Source: Arthrobacter pigmenti
Lineage (GTDB): Bacteria > Actinomycetota > Actinomycetes > Actinomycetales > Micrococcaceae
Reading direction: 5' to 3'
DNA: 64,000 nt
Assembly: GCF_011927905.1 (NCBI RefSeq)
Contig: NZ_JAATJL010000001.1
Coordinates: 1,488,001 to 1,552,000 of the forward strand
Program-made: the position numbers and the translations under genes
In this document: one piece after another, positions 20,583-31,714 of the stretch
How positions within the stretch are numbered: the first letter of the stretch is position 1
Layout of the letters: each line of letters starts with the position of its first letter
The notes under the pieces: generated by a model
The model's input: the letters and a program-made list of their open reading frames with translations, nothing else
Databases searched by the model: none
What the model was told of the DNA's origin: nothing

Positions 20583-21497
20583 ATGGAATCGAAGAATATG
20601 AACGAGGCTGACGGACTGACGCCGGTCAAACCTGCCGAATCCGAACTGCTTGTCGTCACCGGCATGTCCGGTGCCGGGCGTAGTACGGCCGCCAACGCGC
20701 TGGAGGACCACGGCTGGTACGTCGTTGAGAACCTTCCGCCCCAGATGCTCAGCACCCTGACCGAGATTGTCTCCAGGACGCCGGAATCGATTCCCAAGCT
20801 CGCCGTCGTCATCGATGTGCGCAGCAAGGAGTTGTTCCAGGATGTGCAGGGGTCACTCGCTTCCCTGCGGGCCGCGGGTATCACGTATCGGGTGCTGTTC
20901 CTGGACGCCGCCGATGACACGCTTGTCCGCCGGTTCGAGCAGGGGAGGCGCCCACACCCGCTGCAGGGAGACGGCCGCATCCTCGATGGGATTTCCGCTG
21001 AGCGGGACGTCCTGAAGGAGCTCAAGCACGCTTCGGACCTGGTCGTGGACACCACCCAGCTGAACGTCCACGCTCTGGCGACCCAGATCACCGAGCTGTT
21101 CTCGGATTCAGGGCCTATCGTGCTGCGCCTGAACGTCATGAGCTTCGGTTTCAAATACGGGCTGCCGGTGGACGCGAACTTTGTTGCGGACGTCCGCTTC
21201 ATACCGAACCCGCACTGGGTGCCGGTTCTCCGTCCGCAGACTGGCTTGGACGGGCCGGTGCGGGATTACGTGCTCACCGCGAACGGTGCATCCGAGTTCG
21301 TCGACCGCTATGTCAGCGCGCTCGAGCCCGTCCTTGAGGGGTATCGCCGCGAGAACAAGCATTACGCCACCATCGCCGTGGGCTGTACCGGCGGAAAGCA
21401 TCGCTCGGTCGCGGTAACCGAAGAGATTGCCCAGCGCCTGGCACAACTGCCGAGGCTGCAGGTGATGGCGCACCACCGCGATCTCGGGCGGGAATAG
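20583..21497 (+). CDS. rapZ: RNase adapter protein RapZ (YvcJ family, nucleotide-binding)
   Basis: This 304-aa protein has an N-terminal P-loop domain with GMSGAGRS at residues 27-34 (Arg in place of the usual Lys, as is common in actinobacterial members) and the C-terminal RapZ domain with the NVMSFGFKYG and CTGGKHRSVA blocks. In E. coli RapZ guides RNase E to the small RNA GlmZ and senses glucosamine-6-phosphate. In Gram-positives the role of YvcJ is less defined but touches cell-envelope and competence control. The stop overlaps the yvcK start as TAGTG, so the two are translationally coupled, followed by whiA. Confidence 0.95.
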   Translation: MESKNMNEADGLTPVKPAESELLVVTGMSGAGRSTAANALEDHGWYVVENLPPQMLSTLTEIVSRTPESIPKLAVVIDVRSKELFQDVQGSLASLRAAGITYRVLFLDAADDTLVRRFEQGRRPHPLQGDGRILDGISAERDVLKELKHASDLVVDTTQLNVHALATQITELFSDSGPIVLRLNVMSFGFKYGLPVDANFVADVRFIPNPHWVPVLRPQTGLDGPVRDYVLTANGASEFVDRYVSALEPVLEGYRRENKHYATIAVGCTGGKHRSVAVTEEIAQRLAQLPRLQVMAHHRDLGRE

Positions 21498-22528
21498 TGG
21501 CAATCCTGACCGGTTCGCTGCCGCTCATTCCGGCTACGTCGACCTCCCGTTCCGGTCCCGGCGCGCAGGACAGCGCGCCGTCGGTCGTTGCACTGGGTGG
21601 CGGACATGGGTTGTCGGCGTCGCTGTCGGCGCTGCGCCTGCTCACCTCGGAGTTGACGGCGGTCGTGACAGTGGCCGACGACGGCGGCTCCTCCGGGCGC
21701 CTGCGCCGTGAGCTTGGCGTGCTTCCCCCCGGAGACCTCCGGATGGCGCTTGCGGCACTGTGTGACGATACAGACTGGGGCAGGACCTGGCGAGACGTGA
21801 TGCAGCACCGCTTCACCTCGCGCGACGGCGTCGAGGGCTCCCTGAACAACCATGCTCTGGGCAACCTGCTGATCGTCACGCTCTGGGAGCTTCTCGGCGA
21901 TCCGGTCGCAGGTCTGCAGTGGGCCGGGGCGCTGCTTGGTGCCCGCGGACGGGTCCTCCCGATGGCCAGTGTTCCCTTGACGATCGAGGGGGATGTGCTT
22001 TCCGAGAAGGACGGCCGGCTCCAGTTGCGTACGGTCTCCGGACAGGCCGAACTCGCGGTTGCGGGCAGCGCGGGAAACGTCAGTAGGGTTCGTCTCCTGC
22101 CCGAGGACGCGACGGCGTGCGTGGATGCGCTGAATGCGATCGAGCTGGCGGACTGGGTCATCCTCGGGCCGGGTTCCTGGTACACCTCCGTACTTCCGCA
22201 CCTCCTGTTGCCCGAACTGCGCGACGCCCTGTGCACCACCACGGCGCGTCGCTGCCTGACGATGAACCTCAGCAATGACACAAAGGAAACCCAGGGCATG
22301 ACCGCCGTCGACCACCTGGGCGTAATCCGGCGCTACGCCCCTGATTTCAGGGTGGACGCGGTAATCGCGGATCCGTCGGTGGTGGCTGACAGGGCAGAGT
22401 TCGAGGCCGCAGTGAAGGAAATGGGCGGCCGGACGATCTTGGGTAAAGTAGGCTCTTCAAGCGGCGGACCCGTTCATGACGCCTTGCGTCTGGCAACGGC
22501 TTACCACGACATGTTCGGCGAATTCTAG
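21497..22528 (+). CDS. yvcK: Gluconeogenesis factor YvcK/CuvA family protein
   Basis: This 343-aa member of the UPF0052/YvcK (CofD-like) family has the glycine-rich [10 protein letters not shown] near the N-terminus, [13 protein letters not shown], and [10 protein letters not shown] in the second half. YvcK proteins bind UDP-sugars and are needed for cell-wall homeostasis and for growth on gluconeogenic carbon sources (CuvA in Mycobacterium). The GTG start overlaps the rapZ stop by one base. There are about 25 extra N-terminal residues ahead of the conserved core. whiA follows after 10 bp. Confidence 0.93.
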   Translation: MAILTGSLPLIPATSTSRSGPGAQDSAPSVVALGGGHGLSASLSALRLLTSELTAVVTVADDGGSSGRLRRELGVLPPGDLRMALAALCDDTDWGRTWRDVMQHRFTSRDGVEGSLNNHALGNLLIVTLWELLGDPVAGLQWAGALLGARGRVLPMASVPLTIEGDVLSEKDGRLQLRTVSGQAELAVAGSAGNVSRVRLLPEDATACVDALNAIELADWVILGPGSWYTSVLPHLLLPELRDALCTTTARRCLTMNLSNDTKETQGMTAVDHLGVIRRYAPDFRVDAVIADPSVVADRAEFEAAVKEMGGRTILGKVGSSSGGPVHDALRLATAYHDMFGEF

Positions 22529-22538
22529 GAGGGTGTCT

Positions 22539-23519
22539 GTGGCGCTGACCGCGGATGTTAAAGAGGAGCTTTCGCACCTCGACGTCAAGAAATCGTCGGT
22601 GCGTAAAGCCGAAGTCTCTTCTCTCCTTCGCTTTGCCGGCGGGCTTCACATCATTTCGGGGCGCATCGTCATAGAGGCAGAGGTCGATCTCGCCTCAACG
22701 GCACGACGGTTGCGGAGCGCCATCGCGGACGTATACGGACACAACAGCGAAATCATCGTGGTGTCCGGCAACGGACTGAGACGCGGCAACCGGTACGTCG
22801 TGCGCGTCGTGCGGGACGGCGAATCCCTCGCCCGGCAGACCGGGCTCCTGGACAACCGCGGCAGGCCCGTTCGTGGGCTTCCCTCCGCCGTCGTCAACGG
22901 CTCCGCCGCGGATGCTGAAGCTGTCTGGCGCGGAGCCTTCCTCGCACACGGCTCGCTCACTGAACCCGGCAGGTCCTCGGCCCTGGAAGTCACGTGTCCC
23001 GGCCCTGAATCCGCACTGGCACTGGTGGGGGCCGCGCGAAGGCTTGGAATTACTGCCAAGGCGCGTGAAGTCCGCGGCGTCGACCGCGTGGTGATCCGTG
23101 ACGGGGACACCATCGCGGTCCTGCTGACCCGGATGGGTGCCCACGATGCGCTCATGGTCTGGGAGGAGCGGCGGATGCGAAAGGAAGTACGCGCCACCGC
23201 CAACCGCCTAGCCAATTTCGACGACGCAAACCTGCGCCGCTCAGCCCAGGCCGCCGTTGCGGCAGGAGCACGCGTGGAGCGGGCCCTGGAGATTCTCGGT
23301 GAAGAGGTGCCCGAGCACTTGAAGTATGCGGGGGAGTTGCGCGTGGCGCACAAGCAGGCAAGCCTCGATGAACTCGGGCGGATCGCGGACCCGCCGATGA
23401 CCAAGGACGCTATTGCCGGCCGGATCCGGCGGTTGCTCGCTATGGCTGATAAACGGGCAGCGGATCTGGGTATCCCTGGCACGGAAGCCAATGTGACCGC
23501 CGACATGTTGGAAGAATGA
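22539..23519 (+). CDS. whiA: DNA-binding protein WhiA
   Basis: WhiA is a conserved DNA-binding protein that in Streptomyces works with WhiB to start sporulation septation; in non-sporulating Gram-positives it links to division and metabolism. At 326 aa it has an N-terminal part resembling LAGLIDADG homing endonucleases and a C-terminal helix-turn-helix ([26 protein letters not shown]). An upstream open frame reaches 22476, but the GTG at 22539 begins the family N-terminus ([13 protein letters not shown]) and has a near-perfect AGGAGGG at 22527-22533, just after the yvcK stop. Confidence 0.95.
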   Translation: MALTADVKEELSHLDVKKSSVRKAEVSSLLRFAGGLHIISGRIVIEAEVDLASTARRLRSAIADVYGHNSEIIVVSGNGLRRGNRYVVRVVRDGESLARQTGLLDNRGRPVRGLPSAVVNGSAADAEAVWRGAFLAHGSLTEPGRSSALEVTCPGPESALALVGAARRLGITAKAREVRGVDRVVIRDGDTIAVLLTRMGAHDALMVWEERRMRKEVRATANRLANFDDANLRRSAQAAVAAGARVERALEILGEEVPEHLKYAGELRVAHKQASLDELGRIADPPMTKDAIAGRIRRLLAMADKRAADLGIPGTEANVTADMLEE

Positions 23520-23654
23520 ATCCGTGCATAGGATGGAGAAGCGGCCCTCCGCAGGAAGCAGTGCTACCCGCCGGGATGGGTAACGGTCCCTTTGGGATCA
23601 CCGCGCAAGCTGGGATTCAACCCCGCAACAGCAACACAGGACATGGAGGATTTC

Positions 23655-24281
23655 GTGAGCGAATACGTATTGCCTGAATTGAACTATGACTACGCGGCCC
23701 TGGAGCCGCACATCTCCGCGCGGATCATGGAGCTGCACCACAGCAAGCACCATGCCGCCTACGTCAAGGGCGCGAATGATGCCCTGGCGCAGCTTGCCGA
23801 AGCCCGTGAGAAAGGGGACTTCACCAACATCCCCAAGCTGTCCAAGGATCTCGCTTTCCACACCGGCGGGCATGTGAACCATTCGGTCTTCTGGAACAAT
23901 CTCTCGCCTGAGGGGGGCGACAAGCCAGAGGGCGAACTGGCGGCGGCACTTGATGACGCGTTCGGTTCGTTCGACACATTCCGCGGCCAATTCACTGCGG
24001 CAGCGTTGAGCCTCCAGGGCTCGGGCTGGGCCTTCCTTGCCTACGAGCCGATCGGCGGCAACCTCGTCATTGAGCAGCTCTACGATCAGCAGGGCAATGT
24101 TGCGGTCGGTACTACACCGCTGCTGATGCTCGACATGTGGGAGCACGCCTTCTACCTTGACTACGTCAACGTCAAGGCCGACTACGTGAAGGCATTCTGG
24201 AATATCGTCAACTGGGCCGACGTCGCCCGGCGCTTCGACGCTGCACGCACCCACGCGACCGGACTCATCACGCTCTCCTGA
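23655..24281 (+). CDS. sodA: Superoxide dismutase, Fe/Mn family
   Basis: It dismutates superoxide to oxygen and hydrogen peroxide. The 208-aa protein carries the full set of metal ligands: His28 in ELHHSKHH, the His of [13 protein letters not shown], and Asp and His in [13 protein letters not shown]. The overall pattern is like Mn-dependent enzymes, but Fe versus Mn cannot be settled by eye. There is no signal peptide, so it is cytoplasmic unless exported without one. The frame is open back to 23592, but the GTG at 23655 with GGAGG five bases upstream fits the family start. A possible promoter (TAGGAT, 23529-23534) would give a 5' leader of about 115 nt. A terminator follows. Confidence 0.95.
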   Translation: MSEYVLPELNYDYAALEPHISARIMELHHSKHHAAYVKGANDALAQLAEAREKGDFTNIPKLSKDLAFHTGGHVNHSVFWNNLSPEGGDKPEGELAAALDDAFGSFDTFRGQFTAAALSLQGSGWAFLAYEPIGGNLVIEQLYDQQGNVAVGTTPLLMLDMWEHAFYLDYVNVKADYVKAFWNIVNWADVARRFDAARTHATGLITLS

Positions 24282-24304
24282 TCCGGCCCGCCGTATCCCG
24301 GCGT

Positions 24305-24336
24305 AACCTTTCCTGCCCAGTCGGGCAGGGAAGGTT
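24305..24336 (+). terminator. Stem-loop terminator after sodA
   Basis: A 14-bp stem (24305-24318 with 24323-24336, one wobble pair) with a 4-nt loop lies 23 bp after the sodA stop. It lacks a T tract, as many actinobacterial terminators do. The rest of the gap to gap (to 24509) holds no gene. Confidence 0.7.
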
Positions 24337-24464
24337 CCCGGTGCGTAAGATGATCACTGTCGCGTGCGTCACAGCAGACACGGACCCGCGACTTCCCCCA
24401 CGCTTCAAAACGCGCACAGTGCGGTGCAATGTATTTCAGACGCCGGACGGTCCGCCTTCCGTGA

Positions 24465-25520
<1,056 letters not shown>

Positions 25521-25526
25521 GCGAAC

Positions 25527-26774
25527 ATGGGATTCGCATCGCTGGATGAATTGCTGGCTGACGGCGTCAGTGGAAGGCGTGTTCTGGTCCGGTCGGACCT
25601 GAACGTCCCTCTCGACGGCGACGTCCCGAACCTGCGGGTCACGGACGACGGTCGGATCCGCGCATCGCTTCCCGTTCTGGAGAAGCTGACGCAGGCCGGT
25701 GCGAGCGTGATCGTTCTCGCACACCTCGGCCGTCCCAAGGGCGCTCCGGAGGAGAAGTACTCGCTGAAACCCGCTGTGGACCGTCTCGCGGAGCTTGCGG
25801 ATTTCAACGTGACGCTTGCTGGAGACGTCACGGGCGACAGCGCCCGCGAACACGCGGCGGGTCTCGTTGGCGGCGAAGTCCTCGTACTGGAGAACGTGCG
25901 CTTCGATGCACGGGAAACCAGCAAGGACGATGCCGCGCGTGGACTGTTCGCAGACGAGTTGGCACAGCTTGCTGGCCCGGACGGTGCCTATGTCGATGAC
26001 GCTTTCGGGGCAGTCCACCGGAAGCATGCGAGCGTGTATGACATCGCGCACCGTCTGCCTGCCTACCAGGGTGACCTCGTGAAGGCGGAGGTGGATGTGC
26101 TGCAGCGGCTCACCAAGGAGCCTGAGCGGCCATTCGTGGTGGTTCTCGGCGGTTCGAAGGTTTCGGACAAGCTGGCCGTCATCGAGAACCTGATCGGTAC
26201 CGCCGACCGGTTGCTGATCGGCGGCGGCATGGTGTTCACTTTCCTTGCTGCCCAGGGGCACTCGGTAGGGTCCAGTCTGCTCGAGAAAGACCAGTTGGAC
26301 ACTGTACGCGGCTACCTCGCCCGTGCGGCGGAGGCCGGCACCGAGATTGTTCTGCCAACCGACATCGTGGTTGCGGAAAAGTTCGCTCCTGACGCCGCTC
26401 ATGAAACGGTGACCGCGGAACGGATGGAGACTACCCGCTTCGGCGACTCCGGTATTGGGCTGGATATTGGACCTGACTCCGGGGCACTCTTCGCCGAGCA
26501 GATTTCCAGCGCCCGGACGGTGTTCTGGAACGGGCCCATGGGAGTCTTCGAATTCGATGCCTTTGCAGCGGGGACCCGGGCGGTTGCCCAGGCCCTGGCG
26601 GAGGCAACTGCTTCGGGCGCGCTCACCGTAGTCGGCGGAGGAGACTCGGCAGCAGCGGTTCGTGCGCTCGGCTTCGATGAAGCCAGCTTCGGGCACATTT
26701 CCACCGGCGGCGGGGCGAGCCTGGAATACCTGGAAGGCAAGGAACTTCCCGGGCTTACCGCCCTGCAGCGCTGA
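25527..26774 (+). CDS. pgk: Phosphoglycerate kinase
   Basis: It transfers phosphate from 1,3-bisphosphoglycerate to ADP. At 415 aa it is of normal length with the conserved [24 protein letters not shown] and GGSKVSDKL segments and the C-terminal nucleotide site ([32 protein letters not shown]). It starts 6 bp after gap, so the two are co-transcribed; tpiA follows after 36 bp. Confidence 0.97.
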   Translation: MGFASLDELLADGVSGRRVLVRSDLNVPLDGDVPNLRVTDDGRIRASLPVLEKLTQAGASVIVLAHLGRPKGAPEEKYSLKPAVDRLAELADFNVTLAGDVTGDSAREHAAGLVGGEVLVLENVRFDARETSKDDAARGLFADELAQLAGPDGAYVDDAFGAVHRKHASVYDIAHRLPAYQGDLVKAEVDVLQRLTKEPERPFVVVLGGSKVSDKLAVIENLIGTADRLLIGGGMVFTFLAAQGHSVGSSLLEKDQLDTVRGYLARAAEAGTEIVLPTDIVVAEKFAPDAAHETVTAERMETTRFGDSGIGLDIGPDSGALFAEQISSARTVFWNGPMGVFEFDAFAAGTRAVAQALAEATASGALTVVGGGDSAAAVRALGFDEASFGHISTGGGASLEYLEGKELPGLTALQR

Positions 26775-26810
26775 CAACCCACTGGCACCATCTTTAGAAC
26801 TGGAGCACGA

Positions 26811-27626
26811 ATGACCTCCTCGACGAACGGTAAGTTTGACCGCCGTCCGCTGATCGCCGGCAACTGGAAAATGAATCTCGATCATGTCCAGGGCATCACA
26901 CTCCTGCAGAAACTTGCTTGGACGCTTGACGATGCCAACCATGACTACGGTCGCGTTGAAGTGGCGGTTTTCCCGCCGTTCACCGATCTGCGTGGAGTGC
27001 AGACTCTGGTCAAGGGCGACGACCTTCACGTGGTGTATGGGGGCCAGGATCTCTCACCGCATGATTCCGGCGCCTATACCGGGGACATCTCCGGCCAGTT
27101 CCTGGAGAAATTGGGCTGCAGCTACGCCCTCGTTGGACACTCCGAGCGCAGGACGGTCCACCAGGAAAGTGACGAGGTGCTGAACCAAAAGGTGCAGGCA
27201 GCCTACCGGCACAATCTTGTTCCCGTTCTCTGTGTCGGAGAAGGGCTTGAGATTCGACAGTCCGGCCGGCATGTGGAGCACAGCCTCGACCAGCTCCGAC
27301 AGGGCGTCCGCGGCCTCAGCGCGGACCAGGCGGCCGAACTGGTAGTCGCGTATGAACCGGTGTGGGCTATCGGTACCGGAGAAGTGGCCGGTCCCGACGA
27401 CGCCCAGGAAATGTGCGCTGCCATTCGGGCCGAGCTCTCCTCGCTGTTTGATGAGTCCGTAGCGGCTCGTACCCGGCTTCTCTACGGCGGTTCCGTGAAG
27501 GCCTCGAACGCCGCGTCGATCCTGAAGGAGCGCGATGTCGACGGCGTGCTGGTCGGTGGAGCGAGTCTTGACGTGTCCGAGTTTGCTAACATTGTCAGGT
27601 TCGAGCACCATCTGGTGACCGACTAG
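26811..27626 (+). CDS. tpiA: Triosephosphate isomerase
   Basis: It interconverts dihydroxyacetone phosphate and glyceraldehyde-3-phosphate. The 271-aa TIM barrel shows GNWKMNLD (catalytic Lys), GHSERR (catalytic His), [11 protein letters not shown] (catalytic Glu) and the phosphate-binding YGGSVKASN and VGGASL. There is a short N-terminal extension before the first strand. It is the third gene of gap-pgk-tpiA-secG, an order shared with Mycobacterium. Confidence 0.97.
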   Translation: MTSSTNGKFDRRPLIAGNWKMNLDHVQGITLLQKLAWTLDDANHDYGRVEVAVFPPFTDLRGVQTLVKGDDLHVVYGGQDLSPHDSGAYTGDISGQFLEKLGCSYALVGHSERRTVHQESDEVLNQKVQAAYRHNLVPVLCVGEGLEIRQSGRHVEHSLDQLRQGVRGLSADQAAELVVAYEPVWAIGTGEVAGPDDAQEMCAAIRAELSSLFDESVAARTRLLYGGSVKASNAASILKERDVDGVLVGGASLDVSEFANIVRFEHHLVTD

Positions 27627-27645
27627 GTCACACTGAAAGGCCACT

Positions 27646-27897
27646 GTGGAAATTCTCCGTATCATCCTGTTGGTACTGCTGGGCATCACCAGCCTGCTGC
27701 TCACGCTGCTGATCCTGCTCCATAAGGGGCGCGGCGGCGGCATGTCCGATATGTTCGGCGGCGGCATGACCACCAGCATGGGCTCCTCCGGTGTCGCCGA
27801 GCGAAACCTCAACCGCTTCACCGTCGCGCTCGGCTTGGCCTGGGGCGTTGTAATTATCGCCCTCGGCCTGATCCAGCGTTTTTCCGGCGATTCCTGA
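27646..27897 (+). CDS. secG: Preprotein translocase subunit SecG
   Basis: This 83-aa protein of the SecYEG membrane channel has two hydrophobic helices (about residues 3-25 and 55-78) joined by the glycine-rich loop KGRGGGMSDMFGGG, which is diagnostic of SecG. SecG assists SecA-driven protein export. It follows tpiA by 19 bp, the usual actinobacterial position, and is followed by a stem-loop. The start is GTG with AAAGG upstream. Confidence 0.95.
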   Translation: MEILRIILLVLLGITSLLLTLLILLHKGRGGGMSDMFGGGMTTSMGSSGVAERNLNRFTVALGLAWGVVIIALGLIQRFSGDS

Positions 27898-27912
27898 CCC
27901 CAGCGCTTCACG

Positions 27913-27935
27913 GGATCGGGATTCGCACCCGATCC
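27913..27935 (+). terminator. Stem-loop terminator after secG
   Basis: GGATCGGG (27913-27920) and CCCGATCC (27928-27935) form a perfect 8-bp stem with a 7-nt loop, 15 bp after the secG stop. No T tract follows. It probably ends the gap-pgk-tpiA-secG transcript. Confidence 0.6.
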
Positions 27936-28013
27936 AAGCCATCCCGCGTCACCACCGTTAGGCGTACACTGAACCTCATCGCAGGTCGTGTGCGGTACTG
28001 ATGGGAGTAATCC

Positions 28014-28388
28014 ATGGTGAACGCGGGACACGCTTTTAAGGGCACGAGAATAGGCACCGAGTACAGTTCGGGAGCGTCGGGCAGGCACCTCGATGCCGAG
28101 AGGAAGTCTGCCTCGGTGGACCGGATCGTGGTCAGCTATTGGTGCATGGAAGGTCATGAAACCAGGCCGACTTTCGCCAAGCTCAGCGATCCGGAAATTC
28201 CGGAGGTCTGGGAGTGCGGTCGGTGCGGCCGCCCCGCAGGCAGATCACCGGGCGTGGATCTAAGTATTGACGGTGACGAGCCCTTCAAGAGTCACTTGCA
28301 GTACGCGAAGGAGCGGCGGACAGAAGCCGAAGCGATGAAGGTCCTCGAAGACGCGCTCCGGCAACTTCGGGAGCGGCACGCCCTATAA
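28014..28388 (+). CDS. rbpA: RNA polymerase-binding protein RbpA
   Basis: RbpA binds RNA polymerase and the principal sigma factor and stabilises open promoter complexes; it is confined to actinobacteria. The 124-aa protein has a basic N-terminal tail (AFKGTRIGTE), a zinc-binding core (SYWCMEGHE...WECGRCGRPA, three Cys and one His) and the C-terminal sigma-interacting helix (KSHLQYAKERRTEAEAM). It is monocistronic by position, between the secG terminator and the convergent pgl gene. A TACACT element near 27965 is a possible -10. Confidence 0.96.
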   Translation: MVNAGHAFKGTRIGTEYSSGASGRHLDAERKSASVDRIVVSYWCMEGHETRPTFAKLSDPEIPEVWECGRCGRPAGRSPGVDLSIDGDEPFKSHLQYAKERRTEAEAMKVLEDALRQLRERHAL

Positions 28389-28414
28389 GGGCAGGTCAGG
28401 CTAGCCGACTGGTG

Positions 28415-29245
28415 TTAGCGTTCGGGGTTTCCAGAACCATCTTCGGAAGCTTCTTCCGAACCGATCAGTCGCCCCGGCAGCTGACTGGCAGCTTCCTGAT
28501 CAATCAGCCACAGCGTCTTTTTATGGCCGCGTGCGCCAGCGGCCGGAACCTGCACCGGACCCGCACCTGCCAGGGCCAGCCCGACTGCGCCGGCCTTATC
28601 CTGTCCGGCCACTGCCAACCAGATTTCTTCTGCCGAGTTGATCGCCTCAAGAGTAAGGCTGACACGTTCGGGCGGCGGTTTCGGTGAACCTGTGACGCCG
28701 ATGACGGTCTGCCCTTTGGCCCGGATGCCGGCCATTTCCGGGAACAGTGAGGCGATATGCGCGTCAGGCCCTACCCCGAGGAGAAGTATGTCGAAACGGG
28801 GCAGGCGTGGGTCGCGAAGCTCGACCTCTGCTGCGGCATCCTTGTCCGCGGCTTCCTGGAGCCTTCTGGCGTAATCGACCGCGGCATCGTCCTGGTTCTC
28901 GAAGTCCCCGGCCGCTCCGAATTCGTGGACACGGTTCGGGGAAATCTTCAGCTCATCAAGAAGGGCAGCACGTGCCTGCACGGCGTTTCGGTCGGAGTGA
29001 TCAGCTGGGAGGAATCGTTCATCTCCCCACCAAAAGTCAACCGCACTCCAGTTGACCGCCGAACGTGCGGGGGATTCGGCCACCGCACGCAAAGCACCGA
29101 TACCCAGCGTTCCACCCGTCAGCACGACGGTGGCAGTACCCCGTTCGTTCTGGACATCCACGAGGCGGGTGACCAGACGCGCCGCGACTGACGCTGCCAG
29201 CAGGCCGGAATCGGGATGGACACTGACTTTCGGTTCAGCGTTCAC
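28415..29245 (-). CDS. pgl: 6-phosphogluconolactonase
   Basis: It hydrolyses 6-phosphogluconolactone, the second oxidative step of the pentose phosphate pathway. The 276-aa protein belongs to the DevB/NagB-like family, with VVLTGGTLG near the N-terminus, the WWGDERFLPADHSDRN motif and the LLGVGPDAHIASLFP motif. It overlaps opcA by 11 bp as the last gene of the minus-strand tkt-tal-pgi-zwf-opcA-pgl operon. The C-terminus has a short tail rich in Glu and Ser. Confidence 0.95.
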   Translation of the reverse strand: MNAEPKVSVHPDSGLLAASVAARLVTRLVDVQNERGTATVVLTGGTLGIGALRAVAESPARSAVNWSAVDFWWGDERFLPADHSDRNAVQARAALLDELKISPNRVHEFGAAGDFENQDDAAVDYARRLQEAADKDAAAEVELRDPRLPRFDILLLGVGPDAHIASLFPEMAGIRAKGQTVIGVTGSPKPPPERVSLTLEAINSAEEIWLAVAGQDKAGAVGLALAGAGPVQVPAAGARGHKKTLWLIDQEAASQLPGRLIGSEEASEDGSGNPER

Positions 29246-30176
29246 TGGTTCGTACGCTCCTTAAGTTCGTCCGTGCGAGCCCCTCGGTGATGACTTCTCC
29301 GAACACGTCGTCCGGATCCAGCCTCCGCAGCTCCTCCGCGAGACAGTCTTGCAGGCTGCGACGTGGCAGGGAAATTCGTTGCACCGGCTGATCCGGCTGG
29401 TAGAGCTCGGCAACGGAGCGGTGGGGTCGGTTCAACTCGACGTCGCCCGTTGCGCGGCTAAGCCTCACCCGGTGCAGTCCGGTCCCTGGCGGTCCGGCCG
29501 CGATGGTGACGGGCGTATTGAGGGCCAGCGTAAGCCAAGCGGCAAGCAGCACCGTACTGGGGGAGTCTGACGCACCTTCCACAGTGACTGAGGTGATCGG
29601 CGAACCATCCAACTGTTCCATCACCGCGGCCAGTTGGATACGCCAGTTGGTCAGGCGGGTCCAGGCAAGGTCGGTATCGCCGGCCGCGTATGTCCGGCGA
29701 ATGTTGAACAGCGCTGCCGTCGGATCTGATTCGTTGGCGGAATCGGTAATCCTGCGGTGGGCGATGCTTCCGATTGAGGTTCGCGACGCGGCTTCCGGAA
29801 CACCATGCGGCCACCAGGCCACAATCGGCGCATCGGGCAACAGGAGCGCCGAGACAAGCGACTCACTTTCACTCGCGAGCTGTCCGTAGCCCTTGAGGAC
29901 GATTACTTCCGAAGCTCCGGCGTCACCGCCTACCCGGATTTGTGCATCCAGGCGCGTCTGCTCCGTCGAGGCTCCCTCAGCCAGGACGATGATGCGGCAT
30001 GGGTGCTCGCGGCTGGCCTCATTGGCAGCGAGGATCGCTTCCTCCTCATGACCCGATCGCGTGATGACCACGAGGGTGAGCACACGCCCAAGGGCAACCA
30101 CTCCGCCCTTGTCGCGCATGGTCATGATTTCCTTGGAAACCTTCGATGTTGTTGTATCAGGAAGATCGACGATCAT
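29235..30176 (-). CDS. opcA: Glucose-6-phosphate dehydrogenase assembly protein OpcA
   Basis: OpcA is an allosteric partner needed for full activity of glucose-6-phosphate dehydrogenase, studied in cyanobacteria and actinobacteria. The 313-aa protein shows the family's N-terminal (RVLTLVVIT) and central blocks (PDAPIVAWWPHGVP; LAWTRLTNWR). It overlaps zwf by 4 bp as ATGA and pgl by 11 bp, which matches a role as a dedicated Zwf partner. Confidence 0.93.
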   Translation of the reverse strand: MIVDLPDTTTSKVSKEIMTMRDKGGVVALGRVLTLVVITRSGHEEEAILAANEASREHPCRIIVLAEGASTEQTRLDAQIRVGGDAGASEVIVLKGYGQLASESESLVSALLLPDAPIVAWWPHGVPEAASRTSIGSIAHRRITDSANESDPTAALFNIRRTYAAGDTDLAWTRLTNWRIQLAAVMEQLDGSPITSVTVEGASDSPSTVLLAAWLTLALNTPVTIAAGPPGTGLHRVRLSRATGDVELNRPHRSVAELYQPDQPVQRISLPRRSLQDCLAEELRRLDPDDVFGEVITEGLARTNLRSVRTSER

Positions 30177-31714
30177 GGCCGCCTCCAGGTCCTTCCGTCG
30201 CGTTCCAGCAGTTCATCAGCCGATGCCGGACCCCAGCTGCCGGGAACGTACTTTTCCGGGGCAGACGCCAGTGTTGCCCAGTACTCCTCGAACGGATCGA
30301 GAATCTTCCACGACAGTTCCACTTCCTGGTGACGCGGGAAGAGGGGCGGCTCGCCGAGCAGCACGTCGAGGATGAGCCGCTCATATGCTTCCGGACTGGA
30401 TTCGGTAAACGAATGGCCGTACCCGAAGTCCATGGTGACATCGCGTACTTCCATCTGCGTGCCGGGCACCTTTGACCCGAATCGGATGGTCGCGCCCTCA
30501 TCCGGCTGAACGCGGATGACGACGGCGTTCTGTCCGAAGTCCCCTTCACCGTGGTCACGGAACAGAAGGTTCGGTGCGCGCTTGAAGACGACGGCGATCT
30601 CCGTCACCCTGCGTCCCAGGCGCTTTCCCGCGCGCAGGTAGAACGGTACGCCGCTCCACCGCCTGGTATTGATATCGAGTCGGATGGCTGCGTAGGTCTC
30701 GGTGGTGGACCGGGTAGGAATGCCGTCCTCGTCGAGGAAAGCGTTGACCAGCTCACCGCCTTGCCAACCGCCGTCGTACTGGCCGCGGGCGGAATGGGTC
30801 GAGAGGTCCTCGGGCAGCTTGACTGCTGCGAGTACCTTCTCTTTTTCCGCGCGCAGGTCCTCGGCATTGAAGGAAATTGGCTCCTCCATGGCCGTCAATG
30901 CAAGTAGCTGCAGCAAGTGGTTCTGGATGACGTCGCGGGCGGCACCAACGCCGTCGTAATAGCCGGCTCGCCCTCCAATGCCGATGTCCTCGGCCATGGT
31001 GATCTGGACGTGGTCAACATAGTTTGCGTTCCAGAGTGGTTCGAAGAGCTGGTTCGCGAACCGGAGCGCAAGGATATTCTGGACGGTTTCCTTGCCCAGA
31101 TAATGGTCAATCCGGAACACCGCGTCCGGTGGAAAGACCTGCTCGACGATGCTGTTGAGCTCCCGCGCCGATTCCAGGTTGTGGCCGAAGGGCTTCTCGA
31201 TGACAACCCGGCGCCACTTACCCTCCTCGGCCTGCGCGAGGCCGTGCTCGGAGAGTTTCTGACAGACGAGTTCGAACGCCTTGGGCGGGATGGACAGGTA
31301 GAACGCGTGATTGCCGCGGGTGCCCCTGGTGGCGTCAAGTTCTTCGACGGTCTTCTTCAGCTCGACGAAGGCGTCGTCGTCGTCGAAGTTGCCCTGCACA
31401 AAACGGATACCGGCGGACAGCTGCTCCCAGACGGTGTCGTTGAAGGGCGTGCGCGCATACTGCTTCACCGAGGAGCGGACCTCCTCCGCAAACTGCTCGT
31501 CGCTCCAGTCGCGTCGGCCGAAGCCAACGAGCGCGAAACTCGGTGGAAGCAGTCCGCGGTTCGCGAGATCATACACAGCCGGCATGAGCTTTTTGCGGGC
31601 AAGGTCGCCCGTCACACCGAACAGGACAAGCGATGACGGACCTGCGATCCGGTTGAGCCGCCGGTCCCTCGGGTCGCGGAGGGGATTCCTGATTCTGCTG
31701 TTGTTCTCCGGCAT
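30173..31714 (-). CDS. zwf: Glucose-6-phosphate 1-dehydrogenase
   Basis: It oxidises glucose-6-phosphate to 6-phosphogluconolactone with NAD(P)+, the entry to the oxidative pentose phosphate pathway. At 513 aa it is normal in length, with the nucleotide fold start LVLFGVTGDLARKKL, the substrate-binding RIDHYLGKE motif and the C-terminal YERLILDVLLGE block. Its start overlaps the pgi stop by one base (TAATG) and its end overlaps opcA by 4 bp, so the three are translationally coupled. Confidence 0.97.
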   Translation of the reverse strand: MPENNSRIRNPLRDPRDRRLNRIAGPSSLVLFGVTGDLARKKLMPAVYDLANRGLLPPSFALVGFGRRDWSDEQFAEEVRSSVKQYARTPFNDTVWEQLSAGIRFVQGNFDDDDAFVELKKTVEELDATRGTRGNHAFYLSIPPKAFELVCQKLSEHGLAQAEEGKWRRVVIEKPFGHNLESARELNSIVEQVFPPDAVFRIDHYLGKETVQNILALRFANQLFEPLWNANYVDHVQITMAEDIGIGGRAGYYDGVGAARDVIQNHLLQLLALTAMEEPISFNAEDLRAEKEKVLAAVKLPEDLSTHSARGQYDGGWQGGELVNAFLDEDGIPTRSTTETYAAIRLDINTRRWSGVPFYLRAGKRLGRRVTEIAVVFKRAPNLLFRDHGEGDFGQNAVVIRVQPDEGATIRFGSKVPGTQMEVRDVTMDFGYGHSFTESSPEAYERLILDVLLGEPPLFPRHQEVELSWKILDPFEEYWATLASAPEKYVPGSWGPASADELLERDGRTWRRP